From Planctomycetaceae bacterium (GTDB lineage Bacteria > Planctomycetota > Planctomycetia > Planctomycetales > Planctomycetaceae), in assembly GCA_002722955.1 (NCBI GenBank), contig PBMZ01000080.1, positions 1-64,000 of the forward strand: 64,000 bases of DNA, given 5' to 3'. Below are positions 56,013-64,000 of this stretch, piece by piece. Under the pieces are notes generated by a model. The model did no database searches. It saw only the letters and a program-made list of their open reading frames with translations, and had not been told where the DNA came from. A program made the position numbers and the translations under genes. How positions within the stretch are numbered: the stretch's first letter is position 1; every line of letters starts with the position of its first letter.

Positions 56013-56366
56013 TTAAGCGATTGCTGTTTCCAATGCCTGTTGACGTATCGTGTCCCGATTCGGATTGCCTGAAAACTGACATTCCATTCGGTTGGCAACG
56101 GCTTCGCATAATCTCTCTGATACTCGATTGACAAGTGCCTCGCGGTCGATGGGCTCATCTGCCTTAGCACAAGTCAAGTATTCGCTGGCTTCGACAAGAA
56201 TAAACTGATCCAGCCGAGAGGTCACACGCCCCGACCGAGTCACGCGGCGCACCAATCGCTGCACAGATGGCGACAAATGCCTCGTGCACTCGACGGTAGC
56301 AACCGAACCAGCCGGTTGTTTCCGGAACAAGTCCTGCAGTTGCTCTCTGACGTCATGGGTGTTCAT
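56013..56366 (-). CDS. Small protein of unknown function
   Basis: 117 residues, predicted largely helical (VREQLQDLFRKQ, LVNRVSERLCEAVANRMECQF). No family recognised. It follows the 132-residue gene by about 24 bp on the same strand. Confidence 0.5.
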   Translation of the reverse strand: MNTHDVREQLQDLFRKQPAGSVATVECTRHLSPSVQRLVRRVTRSGRVTSRLDQFILVEASEYLTCAKADEPIDREALVNRVSERLCEAVANRMECQFSGNPNRDTIRQQALETAIA

Positions 56367-56390
56367 GTCAAAACCTCGTCAAACTCCGTT

Positions 56391-56789
56391 TCACAACAGT
56401 TTTTGTCCGTCACGTTCGAATAGTTTTGGTTTACTCGCTCGAGGTTTCTGCGGGATCGGTTTGGAAAAATCGGGAACTTCAGTAATGGACGTCGGCGGTA
56501 AACCTGGAAACGAACGCGCTGGCGGTGGAGTTGCCAATCGCGACGCCAACGACGCCCACTGATTCCGATAAATGGTCAAGGATTTTCGAACCTGAGGCCA
56601 CCGTCTCGCAGCAGCATGCGACGGACGAAAGCCTCGAGTCGCAACCGAACAAACACGACTATCCCAGTCGCCTAGCTCTCCAAAGAGAACGTACGGCCCG
56701 TAACTCAATACATACAGCGGTAGCGCAAACACGAGAATCGTGGCGAGAATCCAAACTTTATTTCGTTTTGTTCTCATGCTCACACTCAT
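56391..56789 (-). CDS. Small membrane protein of unknown function
   Basis: 132 residues; a second ATG at 56777 is possible. One hydrophobic segment (about 12-35, WILATILVFALPLYVLSYG) is followed by a basic and Pro-rich tail. It lies 35 bp after the cadherin remnant stop. No family recognised. Confidence 0.5.
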   Translation of the reverse strand: MSVSMRTKRNKVWILATILVFALPLYVLSYGPYVLFGELGDWDSRVCSVATRGFRPSHAAARRWPQVRKSLTIYRNQWASLASRLATPPPARSFPGLPPTSITEVPDFSKPIPQKPRASKPKLFERDGQKLL

Positions 56790-56824
56790 CGACTGCTATT
56801 GAATACGACAGAATTACTCACGCT

Positions 56825-57737
56825 TTACGCCATCAACTCTGATTCCACGCTCGACGTCAAACCACCGGAATCCGTCGCGAAGACCGTTGCCAAGTTCGAA
56901 GACAACAAACTTGCCGAAACAGTCAACGAAAAGCTTCCGCCTGCGTTAACGGTCGTCGTAAAACCATCCAACGCACCACCAAAGGTCAAGACGACGCTGG
57001 TGGGGTCTTCGTCGACAATCATTCCTGAAAAGACCCAAATGTCATCGTCACCATTTTGCTCGTAACCACTAAAGGCAACGATCACAGGAGCCTCGTCCAC
57101 GTCAGTCACAGAAATCGTGACCGTCGTCGTGTCCGAACTAAAACCATCGCTCACATCGATCGTCAACGTGTAAGTCGCCGTGCCTTCGAAGTCGAGGGAA
57201 TTTCTCGCCGTCATCGATGGAAAATGCGCCCGAGTCGTCACCACCAACGATGCTGTAGAACAAAGAATCGCCATTCGGATCACTGGCCGAGACTGTTCCA
57301 ACGGAAGTTCCAATCCCAGCATCTTCGGCGACGCTGAAGGAATAGGAACTCGCACCAAACGTTGGGTCTTCAGCGACGTCCGTTACGTTGATCGTCACGT
57401 TCGCCGTTGATGAATCAAAGCCGTCAGTTGCGGCGATCACCAACGAGTAGGAAGAAGTCGACTCGTAATCGAGAGACGAAGAAAGCGTTACGTTGCCATT
57501 CGAATCAACTGAGAAGACAGATGAATCGCCAGACTCAATCGAGTAAGCGACGCTGTCGCCATCAGGATCCGTCGCTGCCAACGATCCAATCATCGCTCCA
57601 CTAGCTGCCTCTTCGCCAATCGTGAAGTTGTATGAGGACGAAGGAAATTCTGGCGCGTCGTTCGAAATCTCAGCAGGTGGAGAAGTGCCGGTATCTCGCA
57701 TGGGAGCACTACTTAGAATTTTATGTACCCTAACCAA
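56825..57737 (-). pseudogene. Frameshifted cadherin-repeat protein remnant
   Basis: A frame from 57737 encodes two cadherin-like repeats (SYNFTIGEEAASGAMIGSLAATDPDGD..., SYSFSVAEDAGIGTSVGTVSASDPNGD) and leaves the pattern after FSIDDGE. The pattern resumes in another frame as NSLDFEGTATYTLTIDVSDGF and ends at 56825. Removing one base from the TTT at 57201-57203 (AAA on the coding strand) joins the two. An in-frame TGA directly precedes the TTG used as start, and there is no signal peptide, so this is a 5'-truncated fragment of a larger adhesin-type surface protein. Confidence 0.85.
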
Positions 57738-58625
57738 TCAACTCATCCACGATGAGCCGCCTGGCGACGCGGAGTTGGTTTCTTAGAATTCAGTGAACAT
57801 CGTTTTCGAATGCGCCCAACAACTTGACGTAAAGAGAGAACCACGACCCTGCCTCCAATCTTTAGATGGGGATAGATTCATTGACCGCGCATACAAATCA
57901 CGCAAACCAGCTTGGGTGACGGCCCAAAGCAGCATGGCCAATGAAAAAGAAGAGTGCCTTCCACTCAAGACGCACAACCTTTTGGCGGTGGCTGACGCCT
58001 CACCTCTGGAGTCGAAATTGCGTCTTGAAAGTGGACATTGAAAAAAAAATCTGAAGATTCTAAAAATCCCTTAGAAATCCTCAAATGCCTGCCCACATAC
58101 CGGCAGCACTGGTACGAGACCATTGCGTCTCGCCCGCTCGAGCGTTGATTTGGGGTTCGAGCTCGGTGCCTTCCACAGCATGTGCTCAATTTGTCCCTCG
58201 CCTGGTCTGGCCGCTCGTACGATCCATTGGCCCGCCGCCAACCACGCGAAAATGCGCGTGCGACAAATCCGACGATACCGATGGCAATCTCGAATGGGAA
58301 GCAATCCGGGCCACATAAACTATTATCAAATCTCAAGTCAGGTAAAATAGACTGAGTCTCAAGGCAGGTTCACCTCAAAGTTCAGATACACATAGGAACA
58401 GATATGCATATCCTGGAGGGATTTCACCCAAATTGGTCTCTTTCAATGCACCCATTTCAACCAAGTCGACGTTCCCAAACTCGCTGTTATTTCGGTGGCA
58501 GGTTCCACGAAAACTCACAGAATTCAGTTGCTGGAAATTCCGCCTAGTCCCGTCAATAATGTGGGCTTCGCAATCACAATTCATCGAAAAGACGGCTAAG
58601 TCGCCGAAATGACCGAGGACCTGGA
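57738..58625. other. Gene-poor region upstream of htpG
   Basis: About 890 bp. Several short frames on both strands lack codon bias or recognisable family motifs. A short A-run lies at 58041-58049. No CIRCE-type (TTAGCACTC-N9-GAGTGCTAA) heat-shock operator was seen upstream of htpG. Confidence 0.6.
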
Positions 58626-60539
58626 ATGACTGCCGAGACCGCAACTCCCCAAGAATTCACCTTTCAAGCTGAGATCAAACAGCTTCTTCACTTGCTGTCA
58701 CATTCTCTGTATCAGAACAAAGAGGTTGCCATTCGAGAATTGGTGTCGAACGCATCTGATGCACTCGATAAGTTCCGGCACCTGACGCTCACCGACAGTT
58801 CGCTGGCCGGAGAAGACGCTCTAGAAATTCACATCGAACCCAGTGAAGACGACCGTTTACTAGTCATCCGTGACAATGGAATCGGGATGACCCATGACGA
58901 GTTGGTACAGAACTTAGGCACGATCGCTCATAGCGGTTCGCTCGAGTTTCTCTCGAAGCTACCCAAAGACGGAAGCGGAGACGTGTCGCTGATTGGGCAA
59001 TTTGGAGTTGGGTTCTATTCGTCATTCATGCTTGCCGACACAGTCGAAGTCCGCACTCGAAGTTACGGCGACGAATCGGGCTGGACTTGGAAGTCGGACG
59101 GTACGGGAAGCTTCTCGATCGAGCAAACAGATGGCCTCGATCGAGGGACTCAGATTCGCTTGCATCTGAAAGAAGACCTGGACGAGTTCACTCGCGAAGA
59201 ACGGCTCAAGTACATCTTGACGCAGTACTCAACCTTCGTGCCGCACCCGATCAAACTCGATGGCGAACACGTCAACGATCAAAAGCCAATTTGGGTTGAG
59301 CCAAAATCGTCTCTCAGTGATGAGCAGTACGAGAAGTTCTATCAGTACTTATCGCACCGTTCGACCGAGTCGCCGATGTGGCATTTCCACTTGTCCGCGG
59401 ACTCGCCAATCCAATTCAACACGATACTTTATTGCCCGCCAACGAACATCGAAGCCATGGGCTTCGGTCGTGCCGAGCACGGTTTGCATTTGTGTGCGAA
59501 ACGGATTCTGGTTCAAAACGACAATAGAGATTTGTTGCCCGAGTACTTGCGATTCATTTATGGACTGGTCGACTCCGACGACTTGCCATTAAACGTGTCC
59601 CGCGAATCGCTCATGGACAACAGCGTGTTCCGCAAGATCAGCAAGATCCTCTCGAAACGTGTACTTGGGCATCTGCAAAAAATCGCGGACGACACACCAG
59701 AAGAATACGACACGTTCTATCAACAGTTTGGTAGCGTTCTTCGGGAAGGCATCTCAACAGATTTCGAAAACCGAGAGCAGATCGGCAAGCTCTTGCGTTT
59801 TCAATCATCAAATGACACCAACAAAACGACATCGCTGGATGCATATATTGAACGTGCCGATGACGAACAAAACCAAATCTATTACATCGGCGGCCCCGAC
59901 TTACGGACGATCGAAAAGAACCCCAACTTGGAAATCTTCCGCAAGAAAAAGCTTGAGGTACTCTACTTAACCGACCCGGTCGATGAGTTCGTGTTGTCCA
60001 ACTTGTTCACCTACGAAGGCAAGAGTCTCACGTCAATCGACTCGGCTGACATCGAGTTTCCCGGTGAGAAATCGGAAGCTGACAAGGAAGACACTGACTC
60101 AGAAACGGATGACAAGGAAAGCACCGACGAACCAACATCCCCCGGCTTCGACAAGGTGTTGCGTTTGTTCAAAGAAGCTCTTGGCGATCGAGTCGAAGAG
60201 GTCAAACAGTCCAAGCGACTTACCGACAGCCCATGCTGCTTAGTGAACCCGGAAGGCGCCGCAAGCTCTCAGCTTCAAAAAGTGTTAAGCATGGCAAACC
60301 AGGACTTCGAAATGGCAAAGCGCATCTTCGAAATCAATCCAGACTCACCCTTCATCGAACGCTTGGTGACCTTGTCGGCAAACGACGATCACGAACCTTT
60401 CATTAAGCAAGCCGGGCTTCAATTATTCTCGAACGCAATGCTCTTGGAAGGCTTAACGCCTGACGTGGACGACATGGTGGATCGCATGCAAACTTTCATG
60501 GACGAGTTGGCATCGAACCGCTCGCCGTTGGTGACTTAA
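58626..60539 (+). CDS. htpG: Hsp90-family molecular chaperone HtpG
   Basis: 637 residues, normal length. Bergerat ATP-binding motifs: REL-SNASDALDK, DNGIGM (about 80-85), IGQFGVGFYSSFMLAD; a middle domain with NVSRESLMDN; C-terminal dimer domain. A charged Glu/Asp-rich linker (about 485-510, KEDTDSETDDKES) separates the middle and C-terminal domains and is longer than usual. RBS GAGGAC precedes the ATG. surE starts 1 nt after its stop, so the two are translationally linked. Confidence 0.97.
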   Translation: MTAETATPQEFTFQAEIKQLLHLLSHSLYQNKEVAIRELVSNASDALDKFRHLTLTDSSLAGEDALEIHIEPSEDDRLLVIRDNGIGMTHDELVQNLGTIAHSGSLEFLSKLPKDGSGDVSLIGQFGVGFYSSFMLADTVEVRTRSYGDESGWTWKSDGTGSFSIEQTDGLDRGTQIRLHLKEDLDEFTREERLKYILTQYSTFVPHPIKLDGEHVNDQKPIWVEPKSSLSDEQYEKFYQYLSHRSTESPMWHFHLSADSPIQFNTILYCPPTNIEAMGFGRAEHGLHLCAKRILVQNDNRDLLPEYLRFIYGLVDSDDLPLNVSRESLMDNSVFRKISKILSKRVLGHLQKIADDTPEEYDTFYQQFGSVLREGISTDFENREQIGKLLRFQSSNDTNKTTSLDAYIERADDEQNQIYYIGGPDLRTIEKNPNLEIFRKKKLEVLYLTDPVDEFVLSNLFTYEGKSLTSIDSADIEFPGEKSEADKEDTDSETDDKESTDEPTSPGFDKVLRLFKEALGDRVEEVKQSKRLTDSPCCLVNPEGAASSQLQKVLSMANQDFEMAKRIFEINPDSPFIERLVTLSANDDHEPFIKQAGLQLFSNAMLLEGLTPDVDDMVDRMQTFMDELASNRSPLVT

Positions 60540-60540
60540 G

Positions 60541-61233
60541 ATGCCCCGCTCTACTGCTCTACTGACAAACGACGATGGCTACGGTGCCGATGGGCTTGAG
60601 TTGTTGATACGCGTTGTCAGTCGACACGCGGACGTTGTGGTCATCGCTCCCCACCAACATCTGTCAGGGTGTGGCCATCAAGTCACCGTCGACCAGCCAC
60701 TAACTCTGAAAGAGATTGAACCGAATCGCTACTCGCTGGATGGGACACCGGCGGATTGCGTGCGCGTAGGTGTGACTCACTTAGTCCCCAATGTCGACTG
60801 GGTTCTTTCTGGCGTCAATGAAGGCGGCAACTTGGGCGTCGATGTATTCACATCAGGAACCGTGGCAGCTGTGAGAGAAGCCGCGATTTTAGGTAAACGC
60901 GCTATCGCATTCTCAAAGTACAGAGCGAGTCGGCGGCGAATTCAATGGGATGCAATGGCGAACGATCTCGATCGCGTTCTGCAACAAATCTTGGCACTTC
61001 CGCTGTCGGACCTGGAGTACTTGAACGTCAACTTCCCAGATCGAGCCGACGACGAGACGCCAGAACTTGTCGACTGCCCACTCGATCCCAGTCGTCAGCG
61101 TGTCGCGTACGAGTTAGTCGAGGACCAGCTTCATTATCGCGGCATCTATCAAGACCGACCGCGCCAATCAAAGACAGATGTCGATGTTTGCTTTGCCGGC
61201 GACATCGCACTGACGCGGCTCCGCGTGCAATGA
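60541..61233 (+). CDS. surE: 5'-nucleotidase/3'-nucleotidase SurE
   Basis: 230 residues. The N-terminal LLTNDDGYGADG holds the metal-binding Asp pair; SGVNEGGNLGVDV and SGTVAAVREA complete the SurE active site. It dephosphorylates nucleoside monophosphates and short polyphosphates, and is a stress-survival enzyme. Directly downstream of htpG in a probable two-gene stress operon. Confidence 0.96.
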   Translation: MPRSTALLTNDDGYGADGLELLIRVVSRHADVVVIAPHQHLSGCGHQVTVDQPLTLKEIEPNRYSLDGTPADCVRVGVTHLVPNVDWVLSGVNEGGNLGVDVFTSGTVAAVREAAILGKRAIAFSKYRASRRRIQWDAMANDLDRVLQQILALPLSDLEYLNVNFPDRADDETPELVDCPLDPSRQRVAYELVEDQLHYRGIYQDRPRQSKTDVDVCFAGDIALTRLRVQ

Positions 61234-61520
61234 TTTGCGGGAATGGCCTCCGAATTCGCTCAAACTGGTGGCCACCCAAAGGTAATACCTTACACCCAAG
61301 AAGACGATTCGAGTCTAAGGAAATGCGAAGCCAGAAATAAGGTTTTTCCCGATAGAGAAAGTCCGTACTTGCCAGTTAATATCTCTTCATTACAAAATCC
61401 TGCAGTTTGACGGGAGCTGCAAAACTCAGCGAGAAGTTGTCTGATTCAGACGGGCCGGCGAATCTATTCAGACTACCTCGAGCCCCACCTCCATCCGGTG
61501 GGTACACAGAATGATCGAAA
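61234..61520. other. Intergenic region before PAS gene
   Basis: About 290 bp with no gene recognised; it carries the PAS gene promoter region. Two ATGs (61511 and 61521) lie close together; only the second is in the PAS frame. Confidence 0.5.
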
Positions 61521-61997
61521 ATGATTGCTGCAATTCGGTCCGATGCACGCGCCGCGCGTGAAGTACGGCTTCGGCAGACTATCGCGGAATTAGAAGCTGT
61601 TGATGATTGGCATGCCATCATCTTGGCTCAAGCCGGAATCGGCGCGTTCGACTGGCCGCTGAATTCCGACCGTTTCTATATGTCGCCGATCTTCAAAAGC
61701 CTATTAGGCTACGATGAAGAAGATATTCCCAATACCTACACCACATGGTTAAACCATGTGCACTCCGATGATCGAGATCGAATATTTCACGAGCTTACAA
61801 CTCCCGACGAACGCTATGAAACGATCCTCCGCATGCGGCATCGCGATGGATCAACTCTATGGTTTCTGATCCGCACCAGCGTTCGATGCAATTCCAATAG
61901 AGAACCAGAACGGCTGTTTGGAGCCGCTATCGATATTACCAACTTTCAGGAAGAGTTGACAGAAGTGATGACGGAGGAGCGTCAACGGACTGCATAG
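61521..61997 (+). CDS. Orphan PAS-domain protein
   Basis: 158 residues. A short N-terminal helix (about 8-35, coiled-coil-like) precedes a PAS_3-type fold: FDWPLNSDRFYMSPIFKSLLGYDEEDIP, the PAC segment RMRHRDGSTLWFLIRTSV and FGAAIDITNFQEEL. There is no kinase, cyclase or effector domain, and the frame closes normally, so it is a stand-alone sensor or a truncated histidine kinase. A strong terminator follows. Confidence 0.88.
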   Translation: MIAAIRSDARAAREVRLRQTIAELEAVDDWHAIILAQAGIGAFDWPLNSDRFYMSPIFKSLLGYDEEDIPNTYTTWLNHVHSDDRDRIFHELTTPDERYETILRMRHRDGSTLWFLIRTSVRCNSNREPERLFGAAIDITNFQEELTEVMTEERQRTA

Positions 61998-62046
61998 CGC
62001 AGTCATTTCGAGTTCGAGAGATCAGAGTAACGACGTCTGAATTCGT

Positions 62047-62083
62047 AAGACGCCCAGCCTCAAACGAGGCTGGGCGTCTTTTC
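62047..62083 (+). terminator. Rho-independent terminator of the PAS gene
   Basis: Perfect 15-bp stem AAGACGCCCAGCCTC / GAGGCTGGGCGTCTT with loop AAAC, followed by TTC. It ends the PAS transcript and could also block read-through from the opposite strand. Confidence 0.96.
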
Positions 62084-62115
62084 ATTGGTTCAAATAGGCG
62101 ACAGTGCGTTGCTCG

Positions 62116-64000
62116 CTATTTCGAATCCCTCACCTCATCCACAGCGGCAGCCCCGCCGCGCACCATTCGGCGTGTTAGCCAAACTTCTCCGACCAAGATG
62201 ACCAGAAACGCCAACAACAACAAGTGCCAGATCTCGCTCTTGGGAGCTTCTTCGTCGTCGGACGCTTTCCCCTCGATATCCCCTGGCTTGCTGACAAACG
62301 TCATCCGGTCGTCTTGTTGTAAGAAATCCAGTTGATCATCTGACAAGGCCGATAAGTCTGATTCGGCTCGATTGTCGTTGACGACAAAGTATTGCTTGAC
62401 AGCAGCGTCGTCTTCCACATCGTTTCGAGTCACAGTGTAGATTCCAGGTAGCCTTGTGTTGGAAATCTGAATGCCTGGGCGGCCGGTGTTCTCGGAAGCC
62501 TCGATTTCTAACTCTTCCTCGGCTGGTGAGACAGCAGAAAAATCATCGATCTCGCTATCCTCATCAATGTTGAGAACCAAAGGCGACCCAACATCGACGT
62601 TGCGAGAACCAATGCCAGAGGCCATCTGAAAGATCATCTCGTGCAAGAACGGCACGTAATCTTGTTTCGACGGCAGCGTACTCCAATCAGCATCAATGCT
62701 GGAACCAAACACAACAACGTTGCCACGACCATAACGTCGAGAAAGCAGCAACGCGTCTTTCGTATTCAGCCGCGCGACGGTCGACACGGACACCGACCCG
62801 CTGGCAACATTGGTGAGTGGTTGTCCCTTGGCTGGCTTTAGCTTCCACCAGTTCGAGAATCTTGCATCGGTGAAGCCACCATCATTCTCGGCCTTGAACC
62901 GCAGCATCCAAGGCAACTCCAAGCTGGTATCGTCAACCGTCGAAGATTCATCGGCAATAATTCGCTCGACGATTTCACACGGCAACAGACCTTGGCCACC
63001 ACGGTAAAGAGCCTCGTTGTAAGAATCTTTGTCGACACCTTCAGCCAAGAAGAAGCCCACTCCGCCGCCCTGCTCGATGTAGTTGGCCAGTCCTTTAGCA
63101 AGCTCTGGTGAGAATCGAGGCACGTCTGCAAACAAGGCCACGTTGGCATCAGCCAAATCTTCCAAACGGAACTCGTCCCATATCTTGGTGCGTGCATCAA
63201 TCCAGGGGTCCGGATTCAAGCGGCCGGAAATCGCAGCGCAAGCGAAAAACAACTCGCTACGTGCTGCATCCTGACTTGGATGGCCGTCGACCAAAAGCAC
63301 TGGCAAGGCTTTGACGACTTGCACGGCAACATGTGATTGGTTGTCACCAGGAAGCTGATCATCATCCAGAACAACGCTCAGGACGTAAGAGCCCTCGCTT
63401 TGAAAGCGATGCTCGAACTCAACGCTGGCTTCGCCGCCAGGATCCAGTTGGATTGAAATCGTCTTCTCAGCCAGCCGCTGGCCGTTGACCTCAAGATAAA
63501 CGCGACGATTCGTGGCCTCGCGCGAGCCGGAGTAGCTGATCTTTGTTTTCAATCGCACCGGAAAGTTGACGACTGATAACTCGCGCGAAGCTTCAAGACG
63601 ATGAACAGCGAAGTTCACGCGAGGCTGGTTTGACTTTGATTCGACGTTGAGCACCCACACCTTTGGGTCGACCGCCGGCTGTTGTTTCAGCTCATCAAAC
63701 CGAGTCCACAAAGCTTCATCGTCGGGTGACCAACCTAAGGCTTGGTCATCGGTAATGATGACGATATCTCGTTGTAGGTTTTCGCTCTTTCCAAGAATCT
63801 GAACCGAGCGGCTTGCTGCAGCCAGCAAATCCGATGTTCCCGACGGCTGCGGCATTTCGTCCAACTTCCCACGGACGGCCCCGAAATTGCGGACGGGCTT
63901 CTCCAACACTGCATGAACAGTGTCACGTGAATCGATCAATGCGACCGAGTCAGCGGAATGCAGCGTTTCCAGGAATTGATGAGCCCATTGAATCGCGGCC
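62116..64000 (-). CDS. VWA/BatA-like membrane protein (N-terminus outside window)
   Basis: About 627 residues are seen. The frame runs off the window edge (AAIQWAHQFLETLHSADSVALIDSRD), so the codon at 63939 is internal. The visible N-terminal part is the end of a VWA domain (VALIDSRDTVHAVLE, DIVIITDDQALG). Ig/CARDB-like strands follow (VSVVLDDDQLPGDNQSHVA), then a glutamine-amidotransferase-like domain (VLLVDGHPSQD, YIEQGGGVGFFLAEG). It ends in one membrane helix near the C-terminus (LLLLAFLVILVGEVWL) and a basic tail. It is the BatA/VWA membrane type typical of planctomycetes, likely a periplasmic assembly or adhesion factor. Confidence 0.85.
   Translation of the reverse strand, partial: AAIQWAHQFLETLHSADSVALIDSRDTVHAVLEKPVRNFGAVRGKLDEMPQPSGTSDLLAAASRSVQILGKSENLQRDIVIITDDQALGWSPDDEALWTRFDELKQQPAVDPKVWVLNVESKSNQPRVNFAVHRLEASRELSVVNFPVRLKTKISYSGSREATNRRVYLEVNGQRLAEKTISIQLDPGGEASVEFEHRFQSEGSYVLSVVLDDDQLPGDNQSHVAVQVVKALPVLLVDGHPSQDAARSELFFACAAISGRLNPDPWIDARTKIWDEFRLEDLADANVALFADVPRFSPELAKGLANYIEQGGGVGFFLAEGVDKDSYNEALYRGGQGLLPCEIVERIIADESSTVDDTSLELPWMLRFKAENDGGFTDARFSNWWKLKPAKGQPLTNVASGSVSVSTVARLNTKDALLLSRRYGRGNVVVFGSSIDADWSTLPSKQDYVPFLHEMIFQMASGIGSRNVDVGSPLVLNIDEDSEIDDFSAVSPAEEELEIEASENTGRPGIQISNTRLPGIYTVTRNDVEDDAAVKQYFVVNDNRAESDLSALSDDQLDFLQQDDRMTFVSKPGDIEGKASDDEEAPKSEIWHLLLLAFLVILVGEVWLTRRMVRGGAAAVDEVRDSK

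Noticed and set aside
57783-58336. Transposase-like fragments
   Set aside because: No DDE/DxD motif or inverted terminal repeats could be found; left as unassigned gene-poor DNA.

Overview
The window looks like a chromosome segment of a planctomycete, most likely of the Pirellulaceae. Three kinds of evidence support this: DUF1501 (sulfatase-like, Tat-exported) and DUF1549/DUF1553 planctomycete-cytochrome genes, a PVC-type haem-binding CxxCH protein, and many secreted PQQ-propeller and zinc-ribbon/membrane proteins; the density of dispersed palindromic repeats, including one whose arms translate as TRRVSEG-type tails; and mostly monocistronic or short operons on both strands. The taxonomic call is inference, since no rRNA is present. 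I saw no tRNA, rRNA, CRISPR array or intact insertion sequence.

Layout. 1-4.0 kb (minus strand): a tight operon of FAA-family hydrolase, zinc-ribbon membrane protein, SDR dehydrogenase, radical SAM enzyme and halogenase-like FAD oxidoreductase (cut by the window edge). 4.2-5.9 kb: rpmI-rplT-pheS, without infC or pheT beside it. 6.2-6.7 kb: a frame-broken secreted-protein gene. 7.2-12.1 kb: a lipoprotein, a C45-peptidase/alpha-beta-hydrolase fusion and a PQQ-propeller protein. 12.2-15.9 kb: a planctomycete cytochrome/DUF1501 pair. 16.1-18.8 kb: glnA convergent with a zinc-ribbon MotA/TolQ/ExbB-like protein. 19.1-24.5 kb: MFS transporter, pyrE, a TPR membrane protein, a zinc-ribbon membrane protein and a three-domain aldo-keto reductase/P-loop kinase/HAD phosphatase fusion. 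24.5-29.1 kb: GNAT and a second cytochrome/DUF1501 pair. 29.4-33.6 kb: a large lipoprotein, a small zinc-ribbon protein and a STAS/GspE-like ATPase operon. 34-36.8 kb: a lone DUF1501 gene and a Tat-exported unknown, surrounded by three different hairpin repeats. 37.1-40.9 kb: a 1264-residue SGNH/propeller/HEAT/cupredoxin/cytochrome fusion.

40.9-48.2 kb is the most unusual part. A MacB-like permease and a superfamily I helicase appear to have been divergent neighbours. They are now separated by about 3.8 kb carrying an FMN-dependent alpha-hydroxy-acid dehydrogenase and two unrecognised secreted paralogues. This segment is bracketed by a 241-bp direct repeat (about 92 % identical, ungapped) that contains the 5' ends of both the permease and the helicase.

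48.3-54.0 kb holds two SRPBCC proteins and two large PQQ-propeller proteins in tandem. 54.2-55.8 kb holds a TPR protein and an rfbC-type epimerase. 55.8-58.6 kb is gene-poor, with two small unknowns and a frameshifted cadherin-repeat remnant. The end carries htpG-surE, an orphan PAS protein with a clear terminator, and a VWA-domain membrane protein cut by the window edge.

The recurring theme is an outward-facing oxidative or degradative inventory (cytochrome, cupredoxin and PQQ proteins, DUF1501) interspersed with housekeeping genes. Several genes of unknown function carry one-base or few-base frame breaks. These could be real decay or assembly indels.
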